From: an uncultured Chthoniobacterales bacterium
Lineage (GTDB): Bacteria; Verrucomicrobiota; Verrucomicrobiia; Chthoniobacterales; CAKUMP01
DNA: 8,355 nt
Direction: 5' to 3'
Assembly: GCA_934667795.1 (NCBI GenBank)
Contig: CAKUMP010000094.1
Span: 1-8,355 of the forward strand
Positions 1-5,650 of this stretch are shown in pieces; positions within the stretch are counted from its first letter, which is position 1; each line of letters starts with the position of its first letter. Under the pieces are notes generated by a model, which was not told the origin of the DNA, made no database searches, and was given only the letters and a program-made list of their open reading frames with translations. The position numbers were made by a program, and so were the translations under genes.

Positions 1-143
1 GTTTCAACCAATACAATGCAGTTTAACAATCCTGGATTATCCTGAGAACACTCCTTATCGAGTATTTTTTTGATACGACGTAACTGGACTTGTTCGTCCT
101 GAACAAGCAGGCGTACGATGATATTTGTATCAAGAGCAATCAT
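1..143 (-). CDS. vapC: PIN-domain ribonuclease toxin of VapC family (partial, N-terminus only)
   Basis: The reading frame starts at ATG 143-141 and runs off the left edge after 47 codons, so only the N-terminal third of a usual 130-140 residue VapC is present. It begins MIALDTNIIVRLLVQDE, the typical first strand of a PIN domain. Asp5 is the first metal-binding acidic residue and is followed by the TN dipeptide and the hydrophobic VRLL. Near the edge, NCIVLVET matches the usual segment leading to the conserved glutamate. VapC toxins are Mg2+-dependent endoribonucleases, often of tRNA or rRNA, silenced by the cognate antitoxin. The start codon overlaps the antitoxin stop in an ATGA junction, implying translational coupling. 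The remaining catalytic residues lie outside the window, so it cannot be said whether the toxin is intact. The family call is secure; the RNA target is unknown. Confidence 0.88.
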   Translation of the reverse strand, partial: MIALDTNIIVRLLVQDEQVQLRRIKKILDKECSQDNPGLLNCIVLVE

Positions 144-400
144 TTTCCAGAACCTTGCGTACAATCTCTCAAAACACTTTGCCGCACAAGCTTATCCATT
201 TCTTTAATACTGACAGTTCTGGATGCCTTAGGAAGTACCCTCTTTAGATCTTTTACAGAAAGCGTTTTGGGCAACAAAAACACCCTGCCATCCGATTCTA
301 CAAAATATTGTATTTCGTCACCAGATTTCACATTCAACAACCGCTGAATATCCACCGGAATGGTGGTCTGCCCCCTGCTTGATAACGTAGATGTCGCCAT
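140..400 (-). CDS. vapB: AbrB/MazE-type antitoxin of a VapBC pair
   Basis: An 86-residue protein whose N-terminal half is a swapped-hairpin AbrB/SpoVT DNA-binding domain: STLSSRGQTTIPVDIQRLL at about residues 4-22, then SGDEIQYFV and a DGRVFLLP strand up to about residue 45. The C-terminal half, with VSIKEMDKLVRQSV at about residues 63-76, is the likely toxin-binding tail. Such antitoxins wrap the PIN toxin and repress their own promoter as a complex. The start at 400 is supported by a strong AAGGAG about 9 nt upstream (409-414). The TGA stop overlaps the toxin ATG by 4 nt. The gene sits 77 bp after the stop of the large hydrolase on the same strand; a weak terminator between them suggests a separate unit. 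It could be named as a generic AbrB-family antitoxin, but the following PIN toxin makes VapB the best label. Confidence 0.88.
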   Translation of the reverse strand: MATSTLSSRGQTTIPVDIQRLLNVKSGDEIQYFVESDGRVFLLPKTLSVKDLKRVLPKASRTVSIKEMDKLVRQSVLRDCTQGSGK

Positions 401-431
401 ATGTTTTCTCTCCTTGTTAAGCTAACAATAC

Positions 432-473
432 CAAAGAAAAACAAAAAAAACAAAGAATTTATTAAATCCCCTT
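432..473 (-). terminator. Possible intrinsic terminator after the large hydrolase gene
   Basis: On the minus strand, right after the hydrolase stop, AAGGGGATTT and AAATTCTTT can pair around an AAT loop (452-473), although several pairs are G-U. A tract made almost only of T with a few G follows (432-451). The stem is weak, but the position between the stop and the antitoxin gene fits an operon end. The same T-rich stretch may also be part of the antitoxin promoter. Confidence 0.35.
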
Positions 474-477
474 GGTC

Positions 478-2283
478 TTACATTTTACGCATACGTTCCA
501 GGTCATCCAGATCTCCATACTTCAAGATCCCTGGGATGATCCATGCAAACGAGCCTTCTCTCAGGGCAAAAACTTCTGTGAAAGATTTTATTTTGTTTTC
601 CCACTCGAAGTTAATTGCGGGAATCGGGTCGATGATTTGGGCTGTGAGCACGCCTAGTCCGCATTCGGCTTCCGCGATCACGCGTACGGGGGATTTACGT
701 TCAGGAAATTTCTGATTGATCCATAACAGTACTTCAGCGATCACCTCGCTCCATACTCCGGCCAGGGTTGTGCCTACCCAAAAACAGGCGCGCTGGCTAT
801 TATGAAATTGTGCGCCACCGATCGGATTTCTTCCCCACTCCAGTTCCCCAATCCCCGGCAGGTCCAGGGTAATCCAGTTTTCATGCGCTTCCAGTTTCTC
901 GCCAATGCTCTCTTTCCCATTTAATGGCAGGTGGAAAACAAGTTCCGCTTCCGGATTTTTTATGTGATAAATGACGGGAATATCCACCCCCGTACGTGAT
1001 GCAATAATTCCTCGTACCCAGCCGCGGGAGTCAGGTTCTGACCATGTCCCCGCAGGAACTTGTTCCATACTCTTTTTTCTGCCTACCAATGCCTTGAAAC
1101 GTTCTACAGTCAGTCCTTCCTGTTTTGGAAGATTCCTGGCCGCACCCGTCACTTTTGCCAGTTCCTTTTCTTTTAGCGTCAGCAAACTTGCGCCCTCGCG
1201 TTTCCCCCAGGGGAAACACGTCAACTCTGCTTCCTGACACGCTTTCCATTCCGGCAAAGCGGTCGGTGTTCCACTTCCCATTCCGCGGAAATGGTGCATG
1301 ACCCACCCCACCATCGCTTCCTGCATGATCGGCCAATACCCATGGGTTAACTGCATCAGCCTGTAATCAAATTTCTGACGTTCTCCCAGTCTGTCATACA
1401 CTTCGGAAACGCTCTGACACGTCTGCCACATGGGTTCAGCACCAAAAGAAGGGACATCCAGAATCGCATTGATGATCAATAATGGATTAGGAGCAATTAA
1501 CCCGAGCAGTTCCCATTCTTCGCAAATATCCAATCCTCCGACCACAGTTTCGCAAACACAATTTGATTCCCCTACATATGCTTGGAACGAGCCGACTGAC
1601 ACGACGGGCACACAAAGTTTAATCCGTTTATCCAGAGCCGCCACCCACATCGATTGATTTCCGCCACCAGAGGCACCTGTCACGCCTATTTTGTTTGCAT
1701 CTACAAAGTCCAACTGCGACAGCAGATCCACTCCGCACATATTGTCCCTTACCTGTTGAGCCACCAGTCCCTCGCCGGTCAAAAACATCCCGCCGCCGAC
1801 CATTCCCCCATGATAACAATACTCTTTCTCATCCACACTCCGTTCCCCCGAGCCAGGCGCATCCAAAACCAGTGCCACTATTCCATTCGCCGCCTGAACA
1901 TGCCCACGTGCCTGCACACGTTCTGCAAATTTTCCGTTCGCCCAATGCCCATGCACATTTAACATCGCAGGAAAAGGACCATCGCCATGAGGGACATATA
2001 ATGTCCCTGTAATAATCCCGCCTTCATGATTAGAAAATGAAACCGGTTGGACACGATATTTTTCCCGATAAATTTCCCGATGCAAAGTAAACTCCACCGG
2101 ATGGTTATTTTGTTGCAATTGAAATCGTGCAGTTAGCGTATCACGAATTTCCTGCGCGCGTTTTTCCCATTGTTTAGCATCTAATGGAATCCGATATTGA
2201 GCTGCTTTTTCTTTTGCTCTTCGGATCAGTTCGTTACGAAATGTTTCTCCCTGTTTATTTTGCCAGATAATATACGGTTTCAT
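478..2283 (-). CDS. Large two-domain alpha/beta hydrolase, acetyl xylan esterase-like
   Basis: A 601-residue protein with one clear alpha/beta-hydrolase domain at about residues 65-340. LNVHGHW (108-114) is the usual strand with the oxyanion-hole segment, and DAPGSGERS (141-149) follows. VTGASGGGNQS (201-211) carries the nucleophile elbow with Ser205. LIINAILDVPSF supplies a candidate acid Asp276, and LTHGYW a candidate His314. This layout is that of the acetyl xylan esterase / cephalosporin-C deacetylase-like hydrolases common in Planctomycetes and Verrucomicrobia. Residues 350-601 look like a second, degenerate domain without a visible triad; ITLDLPGIGELEWGRNP resembles a hydrolase strand and turn. 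I see no signal peptide, so a cytoplasmic location is likely, which argues against direct attack on polymeric xylan. The start lies 17 bp after the queE stop and has no Shine-Dalgarno sequence, so it is probably co-transcribed with the que genes. The substrate cannot be told from sequence. Confidence 0.8.
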   Translation of the reverse strand: MKPYIIWQNKQGETFRNELIRRAKEKAAQYRIPLDAKQWEKRAQEIRDTLTARFQLQQNNHPVEFTLHREIYREKYRVQPVSFSNHEGGIITGTLYVPHGDGPFPAMLNVHGHWANGKFAERVQARGHVQAANGIVALVLDAPGSGERSVDEKEYCYHGGMVGGGMFLTGEGLVAQQVRDNMCGVDLLSQLDFVDANKIGVTGASGGGNQSMWVAALDKRIKLCVPVVSVGSFQAYVGESNCVCETVVGGLDICEEWELLGLIAPNPLLIINAILDVPSFGAEPMWQTCQSVSEVYDRLGERQKFDYRLMQLTHGYWPIMQEAMVGWVMHHFRGMGSGTPTALPEWKACQEAELTCFPWGKREGASLLTLKEKELAKVTGAARNLPKQEGLTVERFKALVGRKKSMEQVPAGTWSEPDSRGWVRGIIASRTGVDIPVIYHIKNPEAELVFHLPLNGKESIGEKLEAHENWITLDLPGIGELEWGRNPIGGAQFHNSQRACFWVGTTLAGVWSEVIAEVLLWINQKFPERKSPVRVIAEAECGLGVLTAQIIDPIPAINFEWENKIKSFTEVFALREGSFAWIIPGILKYGDLDDLERMRKM

Positions 2284-2300
2284 AATAAAATTAAATGTGG

Positions 2301-2996
2301 TTATGTTCCCATCGTGTTTCCAAACAATTGAATATGCAATCGATTAGCGAATCGAAAGCCATAATTTTTACAAAATTCCACCAGTTCCAGGCTACGTTTT
2401 TGCAGTGCCTCGGGGGTGACCCCTTCGGGCATGATTTGGACCTTCCATGCGGGGATTTCGCATTCTACCGCCTTCAGGTAGCGCATCATTTCTTCTCCAT
2501 CTTCTGCAGTTTGTAAAACGAACTTGAACTGATAATCTGTCTGTTGGATCCATGCGTGAGCGACATCCGGACGCCAGCGCGTTTCTTCATGGCGTTTAAC
2601 CCAGGCGGATCCTGCTTTTTCTTCTGAAGGGACAGAATTCTGCAATTTCGGGCTCATTGAGGCCAGGTCGCAGGCGATTCCTTCCGGCAAAACGGTTGCA
2701 GCCGTTTCGATCGTAATATGATAGCCTGCCTGGCGTAAACTTGCGGCCAATTCCCGTATGCCGGAAGCGATCATGGGCTCTCCACCGGTTAAAACCACAT
2801 GTCGCGCGGGATACTTCTGAATGACTTCCATAATTTCCGCGACCTCTGAGTGCGTTCCTTCGGGCTTCCAGGAAGCATAAGGCGTATCGCACCAGGTACA
2901 TCGTAAATTACATCCGGATGTTCGTACAAAAACCGAAGGAACTCCTACAAGTGCGCCTTCTCCCTGCACTGAATAAAATATTTCCGAGATAAACAT
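2301..2996 (-). CDS. queE: 7-carboxy-7-deazaguanine synthase (radical SAM)
   Basis: QueE converts 6-carboxy-5,6,7,8-tetrahydropterin to 7-carboxy-7-deazaguanine, the ring-contracting step of preQ0 synthesis, using S-adenosylmethionine, a [4Fe-4S] cluster and Mg2+. The 231-residue protein opens with ISEIFYSVQGEGALVGVPSVF, the family's N-terminal signature. The cluster motif SGCNLRCTWCDTPY follows, with Cys29, Cys33 and Cys36 in CX3CX2C spacing. TGGEP (70-74) and IETAAT (96-101) are the SAM-contacting strands, SPKL is at 115-118, and NRLHIQLFGN lies near the end. Length is normal. The gene lies 33 bp after queC and 17 bp before the hydrolase gene. The start matches family alignments, but the nearest GGAGGG is 20 nt upstream, too far for ordinary initiation, and lies in a small hairpin (TCCC/GGGA, 3016-3026). 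Confidence 0.96.
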   Translation of the reverse strand: MFISEIFYSVQGEGALVGVPSVFVRTSGCNLRCTWCDTPYASWKPEGTHSEVAEIMEVIQKYPARHVVLTGGEPMIASGIRELAASLRQAGYHITIETAATVLPEGIACDLASMSPKLQNSVPSEEKAGSAWVKRHEETRWRPDVAHAWIQQTDYQFKFVLQTAEDGEEMMRYLKAVECEIPAWKVQIMPEGVTPEALQKRSLELVEFCKNYGFRFANRLHIQLFGNTMGT

Positions 2997-3029
2997 GTTA
3001 TTCTTAAATCGTCAGTCCCTCCGGGATAT

Positions 3030-3746
3030 TTAAACTTCAAAATTCTGCTGCGGTTTCTCTTCCTGATTTTCGTAATCAACCTGATATAAAACCGGATCTT
3101 TTGCACCTGCCAGGACAAATGCCTCACGCCTTTCCACACAGGTTCCACATTTTCCGCAATGCATTTCTCCTCCTGCATAACAAGACCATGTCTGCGCATA
3201 ATCGATTCCGAGCGTGATCCCTCGCGCCACAATATCCTGCTTTTTCCAATCAATGAAAGGCCGCAACAGTTTTATCCCGGGATAAGTTCCAAAACGCATC
3301 GCGTCTCCCATCGCTTTCATAAAATCTTGACGACAATCCGGATAAATCGCATGGTCGCCTCCGTGCGCCGCAATAATCACGCTGTCCGCATCCACACTTT
3401 CCGCAAATCCCGCAGCAATTGCCAGCATAATGCCATTCCGAAAGGGCACCACTGTACTCTTCATGCTTTCTTCCTCATAATGCCCCTGTGGAATGCTCCC
3501 TCCGGACTCCAATAAATCAGATCGAAAATAGCGATTCATAAATTCCAGCGGAATCACCACATGTCGCACCCCACGCGACTCCGCATGTTTCGCAGCAAAA
3601 GCAATTTCTCTCCGATTATGTTTCGATCCATAATCAAAACTCAACGCCGCCACAACTTCTCCCGACTCCAAAGCATCATAATATGCTGTGACAGAATCCA
3701 CTCCGCCACTTAACAAAACAATACTCCGAGCCGTTTTCGTTGTCAT
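3030..3746 (-). CDS. queC: 7-cyano-7-deazaguanine (preQ0) synthase
   Basis: QueC uses ATP and ammonia to turn 7-carboxy-7-deazaguanine into preQ0. The 238-residue protein carries the PP-loop ATP-binding motif LLSGGVDSVTAYY with SGGVDS at 13-18, then SFDYGSKHNRRE (36-47). PFRNG (101-105) and AAHGGDHAIYPDCR (126-139) are family signatures. A C-terminal zinc site is formed by Cys189, Cys197, Cys200 and Cys203 in WSCYAGGEMHCGKCGTCVER. All key residues are present and length is typical. An AGAGGA ribosome-binding site sits 4 nt before ATG. The gene starts 21 bp after the queF stop and ends 33 bp before queE, so the three form one transcript in the order queF-queC-queE. QueD and FolE, which make its pathway precursor, are absent here. 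Confidence 0.97.
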   Translation of the reverse strand: MTTKTARSIVLLSGGVDSVTAYYDALESGEVVAALSFDYGSKHNRREIAFAAKHAESRGVRHVVIPLEFMNRYFRSDLLESGGSIPQGHYEEESMKSTVVPFRNGIMLAIAAGFAESVDADSVIIAAHGGDHAIYPDCRQDFMKAMGDAMRFGTYPGIKLLRPFIDWKKQDIVARGITLGIDYAQTWSCYAGGEMHCGKCGTCVERREAFVLAGAKDPVLYQVDYENQEEKPQQNFEV

Positions 3747-3767
3747 GATGTCCTCTGAAAACGTTTC

Positions 3768-4205
3768 CTAAATCTGATCGGGCAGCTCATCCGCCGGGTA
3801 ATACGAGTCCACATACACCTCAATCCCCCCGCGTGCCCCAAACGCACCATGCACATGCATCTTCACCGGCGCACAAGCCGTCACCAGGTCCCGGCAAATC
3901 CGATTCACAATCTCTTCGTTAAAACTTCTCTCATTCCGATAGGAGGCCAGGTAAAATTTCAACGATTTTGTTTCGATGCATTTTTCTCCCGGCACATAGG
4001 CAATCGTAATTTCCGCAAAATCCGGCTGTCCGGTCACCGGGCAAACCGACGTAAACTCTGAAGTAGAAAACCGTATCCAATACGCCTGATTTGCATTGCG
4101 ATTAGGAAAGGTTTCTACCGTGGACGCATCCGGTTTTTCCGGATAACGGCTTGATGCTTTTCCTAATAAAGTTAATCCATCCACAGGCACAGAATCTTCA
4201 CTCAT
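3768..4205 (-). CDS. queF: NADPH-dependent 7-cyano-7-deazaguanine reductase (preQ0 to preQ1), short type
   Basis: QueF reduces the nitrile of preQ0 to the aminomethyl group of preQ1, which Tgt then inserts at position 34 of GUN-anticodon tRNAs. At 145 residues this is the single-domain T-fold form, as in Bacillus, rather than the long tandem form of E. coli. Visible motifs are FTSVCPVTGQPDFA (51-64) with the thioimide-forming Cys55 and proton-donating Asp62; ETKSLKFYLASYRNE (78-92), the NADPH/substrate signature; FNEE with the substrate-binding Glu97; and FGARGGIEV near the end. Having a QueF means that the pathway continues towards queuosine and does not stop at preQ0. The start at 4205 gives a normal N-terminus (GLTLLGKASS). 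There is no close Shine-Dalgarno: the only GGAGGG is 22 nt upstream, in the loop of a hairpin (4222-4245). Confidence 0.96.
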   Translation of the reverse strand: MSEDSVPVDGLTLLGKASSRYPEKPDASTVETFPNRNANQAYWIRFSTSEFTSVCPVTGQPDFAEITIAYVPGEKCIETKSLKFYLASYRNERSFNEEIVNRICRDLVTACAPVKMHVHGAFGARGGIEVYVDSYYPADELPDQI

Positions 4206-4221
4206 ATTCTTTTTAAAATGC

Positions 4222-4245
4222 GCTGAACCCTCCGGAGTGTCCAGC
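4222..4245 (-). other. Hairpin in the apaG-queF gap enclosing a GGAGG
   Basis: In the 81-bp gap before queF, GCTGGAC (4239-4245) pairs with GTTCAGC (4222-4228) on the minus strand: seven pairs, one of them G-U. The 10-nt loop is ACTCCGGAGG. The loop holds the only strong Shine-Dalgarno-like sequence of this gap, 22 nt before the queF ATG. No T tract follows, so it is not a terminator. It could be an RNA control element, a processing site or chance. Confidence 0.35.
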
Positions 4246-4286
4246 CGATTTGCTTTTTCCGTAAATCATTTTGAAAAATTCGTAAT

Positions 4287-4667
4287 TTATGGTGTTTCCG
4301 GACATTCGAGAACAAACTCCAGGACCGGGGTCATCACAGCTTCCCCGGCATCGGTAAATCCAAAAAAAGTTCCTTTCACCTGGCTGTCCGTACCAACCGT
4401 CATATAACTATTATAAGAAAATACCTGGCCTGGTTCCAGACGGGGGAACTCTCCCACCACTCCATCTCCTTCGACCACGTTACATCTTCCATCATCTTCC
4501 TGCACCACCCATTTACGCCCTTTCAGGATGACCGTTTCCTCTGAATGGTTTTGAATATGAATATAATAAATGAAAGGATAAGGACGATCCGGCGAAGCTT
4601 CCAGAGACGGAGCATAAACGACTCGTTCCAGCACTGCCTTCCAGTCCTTTAGTAACCTGAATTGCAT
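4287..4667 (-). CDS. apaG: ApaG domain protein
   Basis: A 126-residue protein that is one complete ApaG (DUF525) domain, an immunoglobulin/fibronectin-like beta sandwich. Signatures are YYIHIQNHSEETVILKGRKW (34-53), the glycine-rich GDGVVGEFPRLEPGQVFSYNS (67-87) and VKGTFFGF (97-104), matching the family's GVVGE-P-L-PG-F-Y-S and M-G-Y pattern. Length equals the family norm of about 125. The molecular role of ApaG is not settled: mutants in enterobacteria affect Co2+ resistance and Mg2+ efflux, and the domain also occurs in some eukaryotic F-box proteins. It is the first gene of the presumed que operon and stands 81 bp before queF. A promoter with TTGATA and TATAGA ends about 10 nt before the ATG, so the mRNA may be almost leaderless. 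It shares a 42-bp intergenic gap with divergent thiD. Confidence 0.92.
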   Translation of the reverse strand: MQFRLLKDWKAVLERVVYAPSLEASPDRPYPFIYYIHIQNHSEETVILKGRKWVVQEDDGRCNVVEGDGVVGEFPRLEPGQVFSYNSYMTVGTDSQVKGTFFGFTDAGEAVMTPVLEFVLECPETP

Positions 4668-4690
4668 TATGCTCTTATCTATACCATAAT
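4662..4690 (+). promoter_or_regulatory. Candidate promoter for thiD, interlocked with the apaG promoter
   Basis: Plus-strand TTGCAT (4662-4667) and CATAAT (4685-4690; five of six) are spaced by 17 bp. They place the start about 13 nt before the thiD ATG. The -10 lies 1 bp from the opposing -10 of apaG, and the -35 covers the apaG start codon. The -35 is poor, so confidence is limited, but any thiD promoter has to fall in or beside this short gap. Confidence 0.35.
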
Positions 4691-4706
4691 TTCATTTTAA
4701 TATCAA
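4678..4706 (-). promoter_or_regulatory. Promoter for apaG-queFCE-hydrolase
   Basis: Minus-strand TTGATA (4701-4706; five of six to TTGACA) and TATAGA (4678-4683; four of six to TATAAT) are separated by exactly 17 bp. The expected transcription start is about 4-6 nt before the apaG ATG, predicting a leaderless or near-leaderless mRNA. This fits the absence of a good ribosome-binding site there. Confidence 0.5.
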
Positions 4707-4709
4707 AAC

Positions 4710-5573
4710 ATGTTCATGAATATAAATTCATCCACAATTCCAGTCAGCCTTACGATTGCCGGATCCGACAACTCAGGGGGGGCAGGTATTCAGGCAGATC
4801 TCAAAACATTTGCCGCCACTGGTACTTATGGCTGTTCTGCAGTCACCTGTGTTGTTTCAGAAATCCCCGGCGCAGTGAATCAGGTTCTTCCCATGCCGGC
4901 CGATCTGGTGGCGGATCAAATCCACATTCTCCCTCAAGGATTTCCCATTCATGCAGTCAAAACCGGGATGCTGTTTTCCTCTGAAATTATTGAAACTGTC
5001 GCCAAAGAAATCACGCATCTTCGCGCTTTATATCCTGAGTTACGTTTTGTCGTGGATCCCGTCATGATTGCATCCAGTGGCGATCCGCTGCTGCAACCCG
5101 ATGCCATCCAATGTTATTGGGATCAAATTTTCCCGCTGGCGGATCTTGTCACACCGAACCTTGATGAAGCAGCGACCCTGCTCGGTTCCCGCATCACTTC
5201 TTTTTCGGAAATGCAATCTGCGGCACATGCACTTGCTGCCAAATTAAATTGCGCGGTCCTTCTGAAGGGTGGGCATTTGAAAGGTGACACCGCTATTGAT
5301 TTACTTGCGTCACCGGATTCCTCGCTGCAACAATTTGATGCGCCTTACTTTCATAATGTGGATACGCATGGCACCGGCTGCACATATTCTGCCGCCATTA
5401 CTTCCTTCCTTGCGCAAAAACACTCTCTCCCGGAAGCAGTGCAAAAGGCGAAAGGTTATATCACACAAAGTATTCGTCAGCATTTTCAATGGGAAACACC
5501 GACGCATTTACATACCACGCCCGATTCCTCCTCGGTAGCCATTACGACTGCACTGAATCATTTTCCTTCATGA
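4710..5573 (+). CDS. thiD: Hydroxymethylpyrimidine / phosphomethylpyrimidine kinase
   Basis: ThiD phosphorylates 4-amino-5-hydroxymethyl-2-methylpyrimidine (HMP) and then HMP-phosphate, giving the pyrimidine half of thiamine phosphate. The 287-residue ribokinase-fold protein shows SLTIAGSDNSGGAGIQADLK (13-32), VVDPVM (114-119), SGDPLL (123-128), VTPNLDEA (147-154), LLKGGH (184-189), and the anion hole with catalytic Cys224 in NVDTHGTGCTYSAA. These motifs and the length fit ThiD. The loop that reads TAQNT in enterobacterial enzymes is replaced here by CVVSEIPG (47-54), putting Glu51 where the substrate-contacting glutamine normally stands. Because related kinases exist (PdxK-like), the exact vitamin precursor carries some doubt. 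Two ATGs (4710, 4716) are possible starts; neither has a clear ribosome-binding site. It is the only plus-strand gene, and no other thiamine gene is nearby. Confidence 0.9.
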   Translation: MFMNINSSTIPVSLTIAGSDNSGGAGIQADLKTFAATGTYGCSAVTCVVSEIPGAVNQVLPMPADLVADQIHILPQGFPIHAVKTGMLFSSEIIETVAKEITHLRALYPELRFVVDPVMIASSGDPLLQPDAIQCYWDQIFPLADLVTPNLDEAATLLGSRITSFSEMQSAAHALAAKLNCAVLLKGGHLKGDTAIDLLASPDSSLQQFDAPYFHNVDTHGTGCTYSAAITSFLAQKHSLPEAVQKAKGYITQSIRQHFQWETPTHLHTTPDSSSVAITTALNHFPS

Positions 5574-5625
5574 AAATTTTCTGTAGGGCATTGTAAAATG
5601 GGTGAACAAAGTCCATGTGCACTTG

Positions 5626-5643
5626 GCCGACGGAGACGTCGGC
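5626..5643. repeat. Perfect palindrome between convergent genes (REP-like unit or bidirectional terminator)
   Basis: GCCGACG (5626-5632) and CGTCGGC (5637-5643) form a perfect 7-bp GC-rich stem around a GAGA tetraloop. It lies in the 77-bp gap between thiD and the lipase-like gene, which converge. Next to it is an imperfect palindrome, CCATGTGCACTTGG (5613-5626). For thiD, a T-rich run (5656-5665) begins 12 nt after the stem, inside the neighbouring gene. For the opposite gene no T run follows. A hairpin with GNRA loop and a CTCCC flank resembles dispersed intergenic palindromes; only one copy is in this window. Confidence 0.6.
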
Positions 5644-5650
5644 GCTCCCA

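Noticed and set aside
3757..3768. Near-palindrome GAAAACGTTTCC in the queF-queC gap
   Set aside because: Short, A/T-rich in the arms, has no loop and lies between tightly packed genes with no T run; probably chance.
3906..3920. QueF has FNEE where Bacillus QueF has FHED
   Set aside because: The histidine is not universal in the family (others have FYE), and the important glutamate, cysteine and aspartate are present.
4206..4286. A preQ1 riboswitch before queF
   Set aside because: The gap has a hairpin and an A-rich stretch, but the downstream CCC-rich half of the preQ1-I first stem and the A-rich tail pairing are missing. No preQ1-II or III core was seen.
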